Translations under genes and position numbers: made by a program
DNA from: Strigops habroptila
Taxonomy: Eukaryota > Chordata > Aves > Psittaciformes > Psittacidae
Direction: 5' to 3'
Assembly (NCBI RefSeq): GCF_004027225.2
Contig: NC_044297.2
Coordinates: 2,579,569 to 2,643,568, forward strand
DNA length: 64,000 nucleotides
Notes under the pieces: generated by a model
What the model was told of the DNA's origin: nothing
The model's database searches: none
The model's input: the letters and a program-made list of their open reading frames with translations, nothing else
In this document: piece by piece, positions 1 through 11,542 of the stretch
Layout: each line of letters begins with the position of its first letter
How positions within the stretch are numbered: position 1 is the stretch's first letter

Positions 1-3000
1 TTGGAGGCAAAGTGGGTCTTTTGAAGCCATCTGGTTTCTCATTCCACTGGAGGAAAGCAAGTGTCTGTTGTGTGCTCTTGAATATGATCTGGAAAATGGA
101 GATGTGATGTGTGTATGATCCAGATGTCTGGTTATCTCTCTGTTCCCACAAAGAACGAAGCAGAAGCAGCTGGATTGCAGCACCGGTCTCAAAGCTGTCT
201 TCTGCCCTGTTTCTAGGAAAGATGGGATATGGATGGAGTCTCTGTCACTCCTTTCCTCGCTCATGTCCTGTCTCTCCTTTGTGGTACAAGGACACTGCTA
301 GTTAGGAAAGCAGGGACCAACATGAATTTTTCTTTAGTAAACTGAGAGCAATGCTTCACTACTGTATGCAGGGTTTGTAAGGAAAAAAGTGATTAATGAG
401 GTGTAACACTGGGGTGTTACAGTAACCATGGATGTGTTAGTCATGAAATAAGTAGAATAAGAATTTGCTGCTGCAGTGTGGCATAACTCAGGATGCAGGA
501 GCCCATGACATTAGTGCTGAACATCCCAAATCAAATCCTGCAAGCAGCCCTGGCAGGGATTGCTGCATTCCCCTCGGCTCCCCTCTGCTCTCCAGCTGTC
601 ACATTCTTCAAGAACTCAGGTTATCCTTTTAGTAAGAGGAAATCATTGCTTTTGATATGATGAATTACTGGGATTATACTATGCACTGTACAGACAAATG
701 GCAAAGCCCAGCATGTGCTCCGCAGAGCTTTCCCTTCAGGTAAACAGCAGTGTCAGGGATGAGGAACAGCGGCGTTCTGTGGGGAATGGAATGCTTGAAG
801 TCACCCGGTGTGTTGGTGAGTGAAGGTTTGTTGTTTCACAATCCTGACCCCCAGAGGCATTCAGCTTCACAGTGTCACATCTCCATTAATAACTCAACCC
901 TTCCCAGACATAAAACCAAGGCTGAGTGTAGCACATGTAAGGACGTTCTGATGGAGCTGGTGTCACTGCTAATATAATACAGTTGGTAGCTCTGGTTGAC
1001 ATTCCTCTGTACCTGGATCCCAAAGTATGGTGTTAGTCAATTAACCTGTGTTCACCTACCCCACTTAACTTTGCTCTTCCTCCAAGAAGTGTTATCTAGT
1101 CCACAATTTGAGGTTATTCCATCATAATCATGCAAGGTACTAACACCACAAACTGTGGATGGGGTGGAGAAGGCTCAAAGAAACATCAGCAAATTGAGGT
1201 TACTTTAGAAAACAGGTCCTGGGTCAGGGAGTCTGGAGCTTCTGCGTGGATCCGGTTCTTCTGTCACTCCTACCTTGTTACATCCTCCTTATGTAGCTCT
1301 ATCTATGTACTTGCTGTTGAATTTTCCAACAGAGTGATTTTCCTCAAGTCTCCATCTTCCCCTAACTCGACAGAATTCTAAACTCAGCATCAGTGAAATC
1401 CATGTTTCTCAGAGCAGGATTTACATAAACTGTGCACTAAAATACCCCTAATATCTAAAGTGTTATAACAAAACAGAAAAAACCCACTTTCAAGCTGTAT
1501 GACAACCTTATGAATATGCAAGTTAGGATCCAAAGACGATCTTCTCCTGGTTTACAGTAAATATTGAGGCATAGCTGTGGAGCATTAAGTGGCAGATTTA
1601 GGTCCATATTCATTCCTTCTTTATTTATTTATTTTTAACACAACACTTAGAAACCAATTTTATTGTATTGCACCAAATCCAGTGAGTATTCCAGCCAGCT
1701 GATAGCCTTTTTAAATCATACTTATTTTGGCATTTCTTATTGAAAGCAATAGAAGAGCAACCAGTGGTGATAAATTTGTTTGTGGAAAGCAGCCTTGCTT
1801 GTCCTAGTTGTACACTGCAGTTGTAACTAGGGCAAAATTACACTGTAAATTTATGGATTTATTGTCCTTTTTATGGTTTTTTTTCCTTGGATAGTGACCA
1901 GTTTTTCATATCCTACGTGCAGGAGTGTCCTGGGTTCTGTCAAGAGAGAACTGCCATAAACTCTGTGGTTACTGTACAGCAGTAAAGGGACAGTGGGGAT
2001 CTCATGGGGAAAAGGTGCCTTGACTGAATTCACCTTGGCTCGTGTTCCTGTAGCCTCACAGAAACCAGGGTGGACTTTGAAGGGTTGACTGTGTTTTGTA
2101 CTCGGGCAGGTTCTCCTGCACTGAGCTTCTGACTCATAAATTCTCTACACTCATCTACTTCATAGCACTTAGCACATAGCATAGTTACTTTTATTTTGCA
2201 TCTCAATCAGGAAATATAATACTATACTTTGTTCTGAGTCATCATCTACATATTTCATCTGCTGATAGCTGTTTGATGTTTGGACTCCATCCAGTACTAA
2301 TGGCACATCTATGTCTGTGGGATTTGAGCAGTTCTTGTGTAATGATGATTGCTCTCGCAAAATCCCTACAGGACCGAGGTACGGAATTAGGCTTCTTTCC
2401 AGCCTGCATGGCAGGACTCCTCATAAAGGAGGTCACATCTTCAAATATGCTTTATGTGCTTCATGGGCAGGTACATACATGGATTTCTCAAACTCGTCAT
2501 GGTAAAGCAGACCCAAACTTCTTACGTAAGTTTGAACAAACCCACAAGATCTCAAGCAACGTTTTTAAGTACAGGAGTAGTTTTAGATTGTGACTCATGG
2601 CTAGGTGAGAAGATGATGTTAAAGCCAGAGTTAGAACCTAAATCTGTTGCTTATTCCTAAAGAAAGCCTCACTACCCTACTGTTAGCATTAGTGTATCCC
2701 ACGTAGAGTCCAAGTGCTTTGTGATATATTTATCAACAGGAGGAATGTTGGGTATGGTTTGGGTTTTCCTCACTCCCCTCTGTCATGCTCAGTCCTTGCT
2801 AGAAGCAGTTCTGCTGCTGTTGTGCAAATGAAAAGCTGAACCCCCAAGGTCAGCCCATTGAAAGCACATGTTAGCAGCAAATTTGATTTGCCCAGGTCCT
2901 TTAACATCAAATCACTATCTTTCTTTCTATGAATTTTAACCATGTGTAACTACACTGAATTAATTAGGTTACTCCTTTCATTGCACAGAAACTGGCATTT

Positions 3001-3291
3001 GTAATGCATGTCCAGTGGATGTAATTTATCTGCGTGAGTCTGGTGGGTTATGGATCAGTTGCTGCTGCACCTTTGTGTTTTTCTTCTGAGTAAGAGTATG
3101 AAAAGGAACATTCATATGTGCTTTAAGTTGTAATCTCTGAGGATTTGTTGCATATGAGGCAATAAAGAACTGCTCTTATTGACTAAGTGCCGCAGCACAG
3201 CAGTTTATTTTAATTATGCTACAAAGGAATGAATATTATTGTTCCTATAGTATAACATAACAAGAAAAGAAGGAAAGAAAATTGTATCCCT

Positions 3292-3308
3292 CTCTCTCCT
3301 GGAGAGAG
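3292..3308. repeat. Short perfect inverted repeat
   Basis: CTCTCTCC at 3292-3299 and GGAGAGAG at 3301-3308 are exact reverse complements around a single T. The purine/pyrimidine composition makes such a coincidence fairly likely, so no function is assigned. Confidence 0.6.
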
Positions 3309-4536
3309 TTTAGCAACAGTATATTGCTTATCATCGAGGCTTTCAGGGCAGCAGAATCCAGAAAGAAAACACGATGAGGAACCCATTGAGAAGACCCCCA
3401 AGAAATCAAAAAAATAACATTACCTCTCTCATCTTGAGGTGTGACTGCTTCTGGTTTCAATGACCAGTGTCTGCAAGAGGGAATATTGGAAAGCCTGGTA
3501 GTTTTAGGTTGGTCGATTTGGAGTTTTTAGTAGACGTGGCCAGGAAGGGTTTGAATGAAAGATCCTCTTCTTTCCTTTGAGTGCTGTAGCATTCAGGGCT
3601 CATCGTGGTTTGCTAATCACAACCAACCAGAAATCCTGAGTCAGGTCTCAAAAATGCCATGGGAATATCACAACCACCTTTTCATTTCGTGTAGTCTTCC
3701 CAGAGCTTGGAGTGTTACACTGGAGCCAGGTTTTCAGGACCTTTGCCACTACAGGGACATGAGATGCTCTTTTTCTTTCAGAACGAGAATGAAAATAGGA
3801 CATTTCACAATAACAGGAATAAACTTTTATGAAAAACATCAGGGGGGAAATGCCTTTGCAGGAGATGCAATGTACAATCTCTAGGACTGGCAATCTCAGC
3901 TTGGGGTGCAGTTTCAGTTGAGGTCATTGCTCTGAAGACTTCCCCCTTTCTTCACTGAGAAACAAAACCCCAGACTTTGCAGCCAGTTGTGGCAACTCAA
4001 TGTTCTGTGCCCTGTGCTCAGTTCAGGCACATTCACCTTCACAGAAGGACTGGGAGGAGAGCGCAGCTTCTCTGTGCCTCGGGCAATGTATGAGCCTTTT
4101 AGGTGGCTGGGTTGGGATTTTTCTCTTGGTTTGTGTTGATTTTAACCATGCACAGACATGCGGTGGGTGCCTGTCTTAATATCAGATTACCTGGTGCCCA
4201 TCACAGTATAGGGGACCCAGGTACTTTCAGATCAAGGACCAGTGAATGGCATTCTGAAGATGAAATGTGCCATTTTGTAAAGATGATTAGAAGTGAAGCA
4301 TTTTTTGTTTCAAAAAGCAAAATTACAGCATGTCTGAAAAGTCAAAGCGCGTAATTCTCAATACAACAGCAGTGGGCTGGGACGGCAGCAACACTCACTT
4401 AGAAGGCTATTAATGGAAATCATTGACAGAAGTAGGAAAAGCCTGAGGTTAGAATACAAAATAGTACCTCAGCCATTAAAACTTCAGTTCAAGCTGATGG
4501 AAAGAAACTATTAAAACTATCTACAAGCTAAAATAA

Positions 4537-4557
4537 TGAAAGAAAGAAAGAACGAAC
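4537..4557. repeat. (GAAA)n / (GAAC)n microsatellite
   Basis: A short run of GAAA units passes into GAAC units (gaaagaaagaaagaacgaac). It is an interrupted simple repeat of about 20 bases, typical of vertebrate non-coding DNA. Confidence 0.75.
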
Positions 4558-6061
4558 GGAGCCAGTTACATCAGCTTCTGTTTGGGGTATAACAACATAG
4601 TTGAGGTGACAGCAGGGGCTGACTCTCTCTGTCTCTCGGGGGATTTTAGGCTTCTATGTTGTGTGGGTATTTAATTTCATCCATCATCCACAGAACACAC
4701 CAGGTTCCAGTTAAACTTGGGAAATAAAAGAAGACAGGAAGCTGAGAGACTGAAAAAGTTCTTCACATTTACCAGTTAAAGTGGATTGCTCCTAATTGTG
4801 ATTTTTTTCCCAGCAGCATAGTTCTTCATTTGTCTCTGTGTGTCCTTGATCTCATTTGATTTCCTTTGGCTTAGCAGCTGCACAGGTGTTGCTCAGGTTA
4901 TCCAAGCCTTGCCCATCCTGATCTGTTTACTGCATCCTTCAGAATATTTTTCTATAAAATGATCTTGCCAAGAAATAAAGTGCGTTACAGCAAATCCTTC
5001 TGTGGGCTTACACAGAAATCCTCTAGTCAAAAGGGAAATTCATGTAGTGCTGGTTCCTCCTCAGCTCTGCTCTTTCAGACTTCCCTGCCTGTGTCTGAAA
5101 GATGTACAAGACACCACTGTTAAGTCAGTGCGAGCTCCAGCACGAGGAGCAGAGAATCTGATTAGAATGAAACAGCAAGCTGCAGGATTTGGTGTGCCTT
5201 GCTTCAGCTGAAGGGTGTTTGATTTGGAACTGTCACAGGGTGGTTGGATGAATATTGTCAAACAGGGTATGTGTCTCGTTCATGCCTTCAGTAAACACAG
5301 GCATAAAGGGATGGGAAAACAAACACAGTGTCTCCCAGGAGAGAAAGGCAGAGGGGATTTCCTCTGAATATTTTTCTTAGGATTAATATAGTAACCTGCA
5401 GGTTCCACAGAAATAACAACTCCAACCAACCGGCTTAAGTAACAAAACCCAACACACACCTTTCTCCAGACAGGCAGAGGAAATCTCACCTCATAATAAC
5501 ATCTCGCTTGTATTCCACGCTCATTCTGGAAGGAGTGGGTGGGATAGAGCTTGATGAGATTCTACAGCTTCAGTACATTCACACATTAGCTGGTTTCAGT
5601 CCTAAAGCCCAGAAGGGCAGCAAATGGACTTTGCATCCAATAAGCCTCTCTGTTCTGAAGATGTCAGTGGAGACCAAATCCTATGCTAGGCCTTTGGTCA
5701 TACTGAGCAAACATTTTTGAAGGGCCTGGGATGGAAACCTACTTAGTGAAGAACATGAGCCTCTCCTCGTATGGCAGAGATTATAACTCATGCAGCTTTT
5801 GAACAACCCTGACATGCTATATCGTATACTTTAGATGTATCGCTAGTATCTGTCTTCTTGAATGCTAAGGAACTTTGCTAACAGATCACAGGTATTTCCT
5901 AATACCCACAGGGGAAGAAACCTTAACATTAATTTTTGCTACATGGCCCAAAAGGCTTGGACATAGACACATTTGGAGCAGCCATTTACAAAGCATCTAC
6001 CTTTGAAGAGGGGAGTGTAACAGTGGTTTTGGCATGAGAGCCAAAATATCCGTGTTGTGTA

Positions 6062-6462
6062 GCATAGAATCCCAGCCTGGTTTGGGATGAAGGGAGCTTA
6101 AAGCTCATCCAGCTCCAACCCCCGCCACAGGCAGGGACACCTTCCACTAGAGCAGGTTGCTCCAAGCCCCTGTGTCCAACCTGGCCTTGAACACTGCCAG
6201 GGATGGGGCAGCCACAGCTTCTCTGGGCACCCTGTGCCAGCGCCTCAGCACCCTCACAGGGAAGAGCTTCTGCCTCAGAGCTCATCTCAATCTCCCCTCT
6301 GGCAGGTTAAAGCCATTCCCCTTGTCCTGTCCCTACAGGCCCTTGTCCAAAGCCCCTCTCCAGGTTTCTTGTAGCCCCTTTAGGCACTGGAGCTGCTCTA
6401 AGGTTTCCCTGGAGCCTTCTCTTCTCCAGGCTGAACAAGCCCAGCTTTCAGCATATCTGTTA
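6062..6462 (-). mobile_element. CR1 LINE, 5'-truncated copy, minus strand
   Basis: About 400 bases of the 3' part of an avian CR1 (chicken repeat 1) non-LTR retrotransposon, inserted antisense to the given strand. On the plus strand it begins with a degraded terminal repeat (catagaat). It then runs through the conserved CR1 blocks: 'catccagctccaacccc', 'aacctggccttgaacactgc', 'cctcagcaccctcaca' and 'cttctccaggctgaacaa'. Only the 3' end remains; the endonuclease and reverse-transcriptase domains are absent, so the copy is dead. Open frames at 5986-6285 (minus) and 6157-6504 (plus) are by-products of this element, not genes. The lower-similarity terminal repeat suggests an older insertion than the copies at 11.2 and 38.4 kb. 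Confidence 0.93.
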
Positions 6463-7580
6463 GATATTAGACTATTAGATTCAGTACATTACAAAGTACA
6501 TTAAAACACTGCTTATAACAAAACCTGAACTTGCCTGACCCAGGGAAGATAAGTATTGAAGTAAATGATCTGATCCTTTGAAGTAGAGCAGCTGAGTCCA
6601 GGGGTGATTTACAGTTCTCCAACAACAGCTGGTGACTCCACTTTCATCTGCACCGAAGTTGAAGGCAAGTCTTCCTGCCTTTATCTGTTCAGTGCAGGCA
6701 CCCCTTGCAAAAGAAGAAAACTCTCTATTCAGGTTGGGTTATGAAAAAGAAAGCCTCTCAGCTCATCTGTACCTTCTATTTTCTGGCAAATGTTAGTCCA
6801 CACAGACATGTGCCACGTATACGTAATTCAAGCTCTCAAGAATTCTTTTGAGTTGATTTCTAAAGCATTTCTGGTAGCTCTTAAGTTTTAAATATATGGT
6901 AAAATTATGCTCCAGAAAGCAGATTGTCAAGGCTTACACTGTGTGTGTAGTAGCAAAAGCAAACAATACTTATGATATTCCAAACTTTGTTTATTCTGGA
7001 GTGCAGATGTTGAAGAAGAATAGCATGATTAATAGCTAAGGGAATAGAATAAGAAAAATATTTTCTTGTTTCTATTATATTCATCACCATGGCATCCAGG
7101 CACACTTTAATGATGTATAAGCAGTAAATAATCCTCCTTTAATAGCTGAAGTAGTTGTATTTACCTTGAACTGATCCGAGTCAGGAGTGAAGGGAGAGAA
7201 GTGGGAGGCCGTGTAGAGATTTCAAGACCCATGATCTCTTACTCCAAGTTCTTGATTAGCTTTTAGGAAGAGCTTTGTACCAGGATGCTGCTGGGGGAGT
7301 AAAATCAGTCCAGCCATGTGTGGACGAGATGGATTATTAGGGATCACTTACACACCTAGCAAACCTTAGATACTGCAAATTCATTAAGAGAGAAAACCAA
7401 AGAAAACAAAAGATTTTTGCAGGTGAGGAGCAAAGAAAAAGAGGATGGGGGAAGAGCTGGCAAAGCAAGAGCTGCAGCGTTATTCTTATGAGTGAAAACT
7501 AGAAATGAGATTGGGATCAAATCAATGTGTATGATTTGTTGGGCCATCAGCAAAGACATGTAACGCATATTATTTATTAT
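6463..7580. other. Non-coding spacer between two CR1 copies
   Basis: AT-rich unique sequence. The longest open frames (about 65-70 codons, minus strand) look like chance. I see no other repeat or regulatory motif worth naming. Confidence 0.6.
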
Positions 7581-7692
7581 CCTTGGAGAGGGCTTTGAGC
7601 AATCCAGTCTAGTGGAAGATGTCCCTGCCCATGGCAGGGGGTTGGAACTGGATGAGCTTTAAGGTCCCTTCCAACCCAAACCATCCTGTGAA
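7581..7692 (+). mobile_element. CR1 LINE 3' end, plus strand
   Basis: About 110 bases of CR1 3' end in sense orientation, ending in the conserved block 'gatgagctttaaggtccctt' followed by 'ccaacccaaaccat'. The first half is the reverse complement of the region that opens the minus-strand copies in this window (cactagagca, cccctgccatgggcaggga). The final octamer repeat has decayed to 'cctgtgaaattc'. It is a severely 5'-truncated and inactive insertion. Confidence 0.9.
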
Positions 7693-8937
7693 ATTCAGGC
7701 TGTAATATGGTCACACTTCCTTAGGAATACCTTCTCTTTTCTTTCATCCATAACACCTCTGTATGAAGAAAGCTCTCTGTGGAAGTCTGCAAAGCCAATC
7801 TACTTTCAGCTCACATTCTCACCTTCGCAAACCACATAAGAATTCTCTCTCTTGTAATACCTTCAAAATAGTTTCTTTGCAATTTGGATTACCTGTATGT
7901 TAAGACTATTGCTTATAAACACAGCTCTGATCCTGCTCTTTTGTTACTCTCAATTATGTGCTGCACCCAGCTGGGGTTTGCCATCCTATGTGTAGTCTGC
8001 CAGCACACCAGCTCAAGGCTGATTTTTCACCTCGTGTTTATGCAGTGCCTGACACAGCATTCACATGAGGCCACGGTTCTTGGGTGAAAATCTGCATGGA
8101 GTGAAAAGGTGGCAGCATAGTATGGAAATCTGACTTCACCCGGGAGAGACTGAGTACTGGGGAGCATAAACAATGTGAAAGGAGAGGAGGTAATTCTTAG
8201 TATCATCCTTTCTGTTTGTTATTTAAGAAGTGGTGATTAGGAAAGCGATCCAAAGGCCGTGGAATGGGCACGTGCTTCCATAAGCAAAGTGAAACAATCT
8301 ACTCCTCAATTGATTTCCCTCAGTGCAGCAGAAAAAAATCATGTTTTACTAAAGCCATGGCTCAGGGTACACTAAACGAGTCATTTTCTCTGCCTTGATC
8401 TGGAGCATTCAATTGAATCTCTCTCTTGTTAAGGACAAAATAATACTGAAAAGAAGAAGAGGAGAGGGGCTTAGTTTACAAGGCCATATCTGGCATATGG
8501 ATGAGTGCCCTAAATAGAGTGGTTTTGCTGCAAAATGACTAACTTTCATCAGACGTGTACAAACAGAGCAGTACAGAGCTTCCGCATTCAAACTGTCACT
8601 ACCAAGTCAAGGTGTTTCTAACAGTCACATCAAAGGAAGAAGCTCCCACAGTGAGATCAGGAGCTGCTCAGTCCACAGCCCGGCTTTGTTATTACACCGT
8701 AGTGCAAAAAAACCTCATTAAAGTTGCATTACAGGAAGGTAACAATAAAAGATTTCATCCTTCCTCTTCTAGTCTCATCCCAGCCTCCCGTCACCTCTCC
8801 CACCACCCCAGAAGAAAAGAGTTAAGCTCAAAGAACAACAGATGCTCTTTGAAATGAGTGCGTATTCAGTGATAATGTGTGAGCAGCGGGATACAGCAGA
8901 ATTAAAGTCAAGGTGTGAAAGAGCAGACTTCACACGA

Positions 8938-8970
8938 GGTGTGTGTATGTATGTATGTGTATACACATAC
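8938..8970. repeat. (TG/TATG)n repeat ending in an 18-bp palindrome
   Basis: A TGTG/TATG simple repeat ends in the perfect palindrome GTATGTGTATACACATAC at 8953-8970. Alternating purine-pyrimidine sequence of this kind can form Z-DNA or a cruciform. It most likely arose by slippage within the microsatellite. Confidence 0.75.
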
Positions 8971-9249
8971 TAGGATGGCCCCATTGCTCTTGCTTGTGAT
9001 AAATCATTCACTTGGAACAGACTAGAAGGAAGATTACCCCCATATCCAGACCACAGAAGCTTTTACCCTCCTTTGGTGCTAAAAGCAATGGAAAACCCCA
9101 CAAATCTGTATTTCAGATTCTTTGAAATCATTTTCCTAACAGTGAACCAAAGTCAGTTACATTCTGGAACTTTAAACTGAGTCAACAGATTAAAAGATAA
9201 AAGATTTCTATTTAAATCTTTACCTGAATTTGCCACCCTGAAATTTTTT

Positions 9250-9272
9250 GATATATATTTTATATATATATA
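9250..9272. repeat. AT-rich dinucleotide tract
   Basis: A TA-dominated stretch (atatatattttatatatat). It is a simple low-complexity tract with no evidence of a promoter around it. Confidence 0.7.
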
Positions 9273-11236
9273 GTTTTTGTCATCCAGTGCATGATATTAG
9301 AATCAAAGGTAGTAAAACCATTGATCTACAGTAAGACAATATTAATATTACCATATAGCTTTTATAATTAATTTGCTGCCAGATGAAAGAGAAACACTGG
9401 GTCCTTTTAATGCTGGTGATTAAAGTGAAAAGTAAACCTTTGAAAGGCAGATTTGCATGTACAACATGTTGCACTAATTCCAGCAGATCACTTGGAAATT
9501 GTTAGTGTATTTGGAGTCACATTGCAAAGTTTGGGACAAAAGACTTATGAACTGCAGCAGAAAAAGCTGATCGGTGCTCGGGTATTGAAAATCTGATAGT
9601 CTGAGCTTGCTAAACTCATGCTCTACCTTAATTTGCTTTTATGTTTTATTACAGGTCAGGTTTTCAGCAAAGGCTGGTAGCCACATGAACAGAGATGTCC
9701 ATAGAAAACCTAGGGAAGGAGAAGGGAGAGGTCAGTTGATTCTGTAGAGATTGAAGGTATTTTTGGTAACCAGTCCAACCTGGCTTCACTCAAATAACTG
9801 AACACCTATCCTGACCAAGCTTGATAATTTGAATGAGCACAGTTTGGACTGTCACTGGCAGTTTGAGTGCTCTCACTTGGGTTATACCCACTTAGGCACC
9901 TCTGCGTAGCTCTGGCTTGCGAAGTGGATAAAGCCAAATGATTTGCTTTACATTTATAGCTGGAAAGATACCGTCCCTCCTGTTTTCAAGTTATGCTCTT
10001 CTAGAAACAGCATAAGAGACCTGAAAAAAAAAATCAATTTCAGCTTTAAAATCTGAAGCAAAATGCACAGCTCTGCTTCGTACTTTTCCTTTATGTAACC
10101 CATGTGTGATAAAAGAATAGGGATGTAACTCCAGTCATCTTTTCTTATAACAAGTCCTGTGTGTGAATCTGAGATGTCTGTGCAGTGTATCCTTTAAAAT
10201 CAATGTTTCCATGGATTTCAGGGGCGGTCGATGCAGCCCAGTCCTCGCTGTTTTCTTACTCCTGGCTTTGCAAAGCTCAGAGAGGAAAATGAAACAAGAC
10301 TCACTATTTGCAGTGAAGGTTGGTTATAAACCTTCTGCTACATGGGGGAAGGCCCTTCCCTGTGTTCCCAAAATACTTTGTGCTGGATCAAGTACAGTCA
10401 GTCATCTTGCAAATGGCATAAAGCTGTCCTAAAAAGTATATAGCTGGCATAAAATCTGCATTATGTACTCTGGTGTTTTGAAGATCAGTCACAACTGATC
10501 CAAGTAAAAATACTACCACTGGGTTCATCTGACAGAGCAGATATTCCTTGTTAATGACCATGGAGCTGTGGTTGGAATGTGGTTGGAAACCATTTGACTG
10601 CTCCACGAAATTATGGCAAAGGTTTTCCTGATTCCCAGGTGCAGTCTGAGGCTTAATTAATTTATGCCTGCAAAGCACTTTTAAGATCTTAGATGAAAGA
10701 TACCACAGAAGAGCAAATATCATTATAAGAGAAGTATTTTGAAGAAAAAACTTGGAAGCGTGATTGAAGTTTGCAAGTAGCTGGAGTATTCAGCTTATGC
10801 TAGGTGAGGACAGACTTAATCCCTGCTGATGTTCATGGTTATATTGATGTGATGGGGAGGTTTGCATGTTTACCAGCCCTTCTAGGAATAGTTGAAAACC
10901 CTAATACTGGACTCAAAACATAATTTGTCATCATACTGAAAGACACTCTCAAAGGAATTTTCCTTCCAGCACTGAATTTTCATAGTGATTATAAATTAGT
11001 CAAGTTATTTACATCTTTCACTCTCACTTCACTTAATGATAGTCAAATATAAAAAAAACCCCTGCAAACTGCTTTTCCTAATGTTTGATTTTCTTTGTAT
11101 AATTATGCCCTAAAGGCTGGTTCTTTATGCTCAGTCTGCAGCCCCTGATGAATGCAGAAAGGACAGAAGGGAAGAAAATATCCAATGCTTTATCCTGGGC
11201 TTTGATTTCCAAAAAGACAACGCACGTGTAGAATCT

Positions 11237-11542
11237 CATCATAGAATCATAGAATGGTTTGGGTTGGAAAGGACCTTAAGATCATCCAGTTCCAACCCCC
11301 TGCCATGGGCAGGGACACCTCACACTAGACCACGTCCCCCAAGGCTCTGTCCAACCTGGCCTTGAACACTGCCGGGGATGGAGCATTTACCACTTCTCTG
11401 GGCATCCTGTGCCAGTGCCTCAGCACCCTCACTGTAAAGAACTTCTGCCTTATCTCCAACCTGAACTTCCCCTGTTTCAGTTTGAACCCATCACCCCTTG
11501 TCCTATCACTACAATCACTACAATCCCTGATGAAGAATCCCT
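11237..11542 (-). mobile_element. CR1 LINE, 5'-truncated copy, minus strand
   Basis: About 305 bases of CR1 3' end, antisense to the given strand. It opens with two nearly intact terminal units (atcatagaatcatagaat) and 'ggtttgggttggaaaggacc'. It then continues through 'ccctgccatgggcaggga' and 'aacctggccttgaacactgc' to 'cccatcaccccttgtcctat'. It breaks off beside a local duplication of ATCACTACA. The well-kept 3' end suggests a comparatively recent insertion. The open frames at 11362-11627 lie in this copy and are not genes. Confidence 0.95.

Larger units (their letters stand above)
1..6061. other. Unique non-coding DNA, no gene recognised
   Basis: AT-rich, CpG-poor sequence without a recognisable gene, RNA gene or interspersed repeat. 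Open frames here are short and resemble no protein family I know. Small features are an imperfect TTTA run near 1619-1636, a GAAA/GAAC run at about 4537-4557, and a short perfect hairpin at 3292-3308 (arms CTCTCTCC and GGAGAGAG, one-base loop). One stretch, 740-815, has a fair 3' splice site (ctttcccttcag), a donor-like TTG/GTGAGTG and an open frame between them. It is too short to call an exon and is listed under findings. Confidence 0.6.
7693..11236. other. Non-coding DNA with AT and TG/TA simple repeats
   Basis: No recognisable gene. It contains the TG/TA palindrome at 8938-8970 and an AT-rich run at 9250-9272. Open frames of up to 111 codons (minus, 10388-10723) have no family signature and no convincing splice context. 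Confidence 0.6.

Noticed and set aside
6157..6504. 115-codon plus-strand open frame
   Set aside because: Entirely within, or read out of, the antisense CR1 copy. CR1 3' UTR is not protein-coding.
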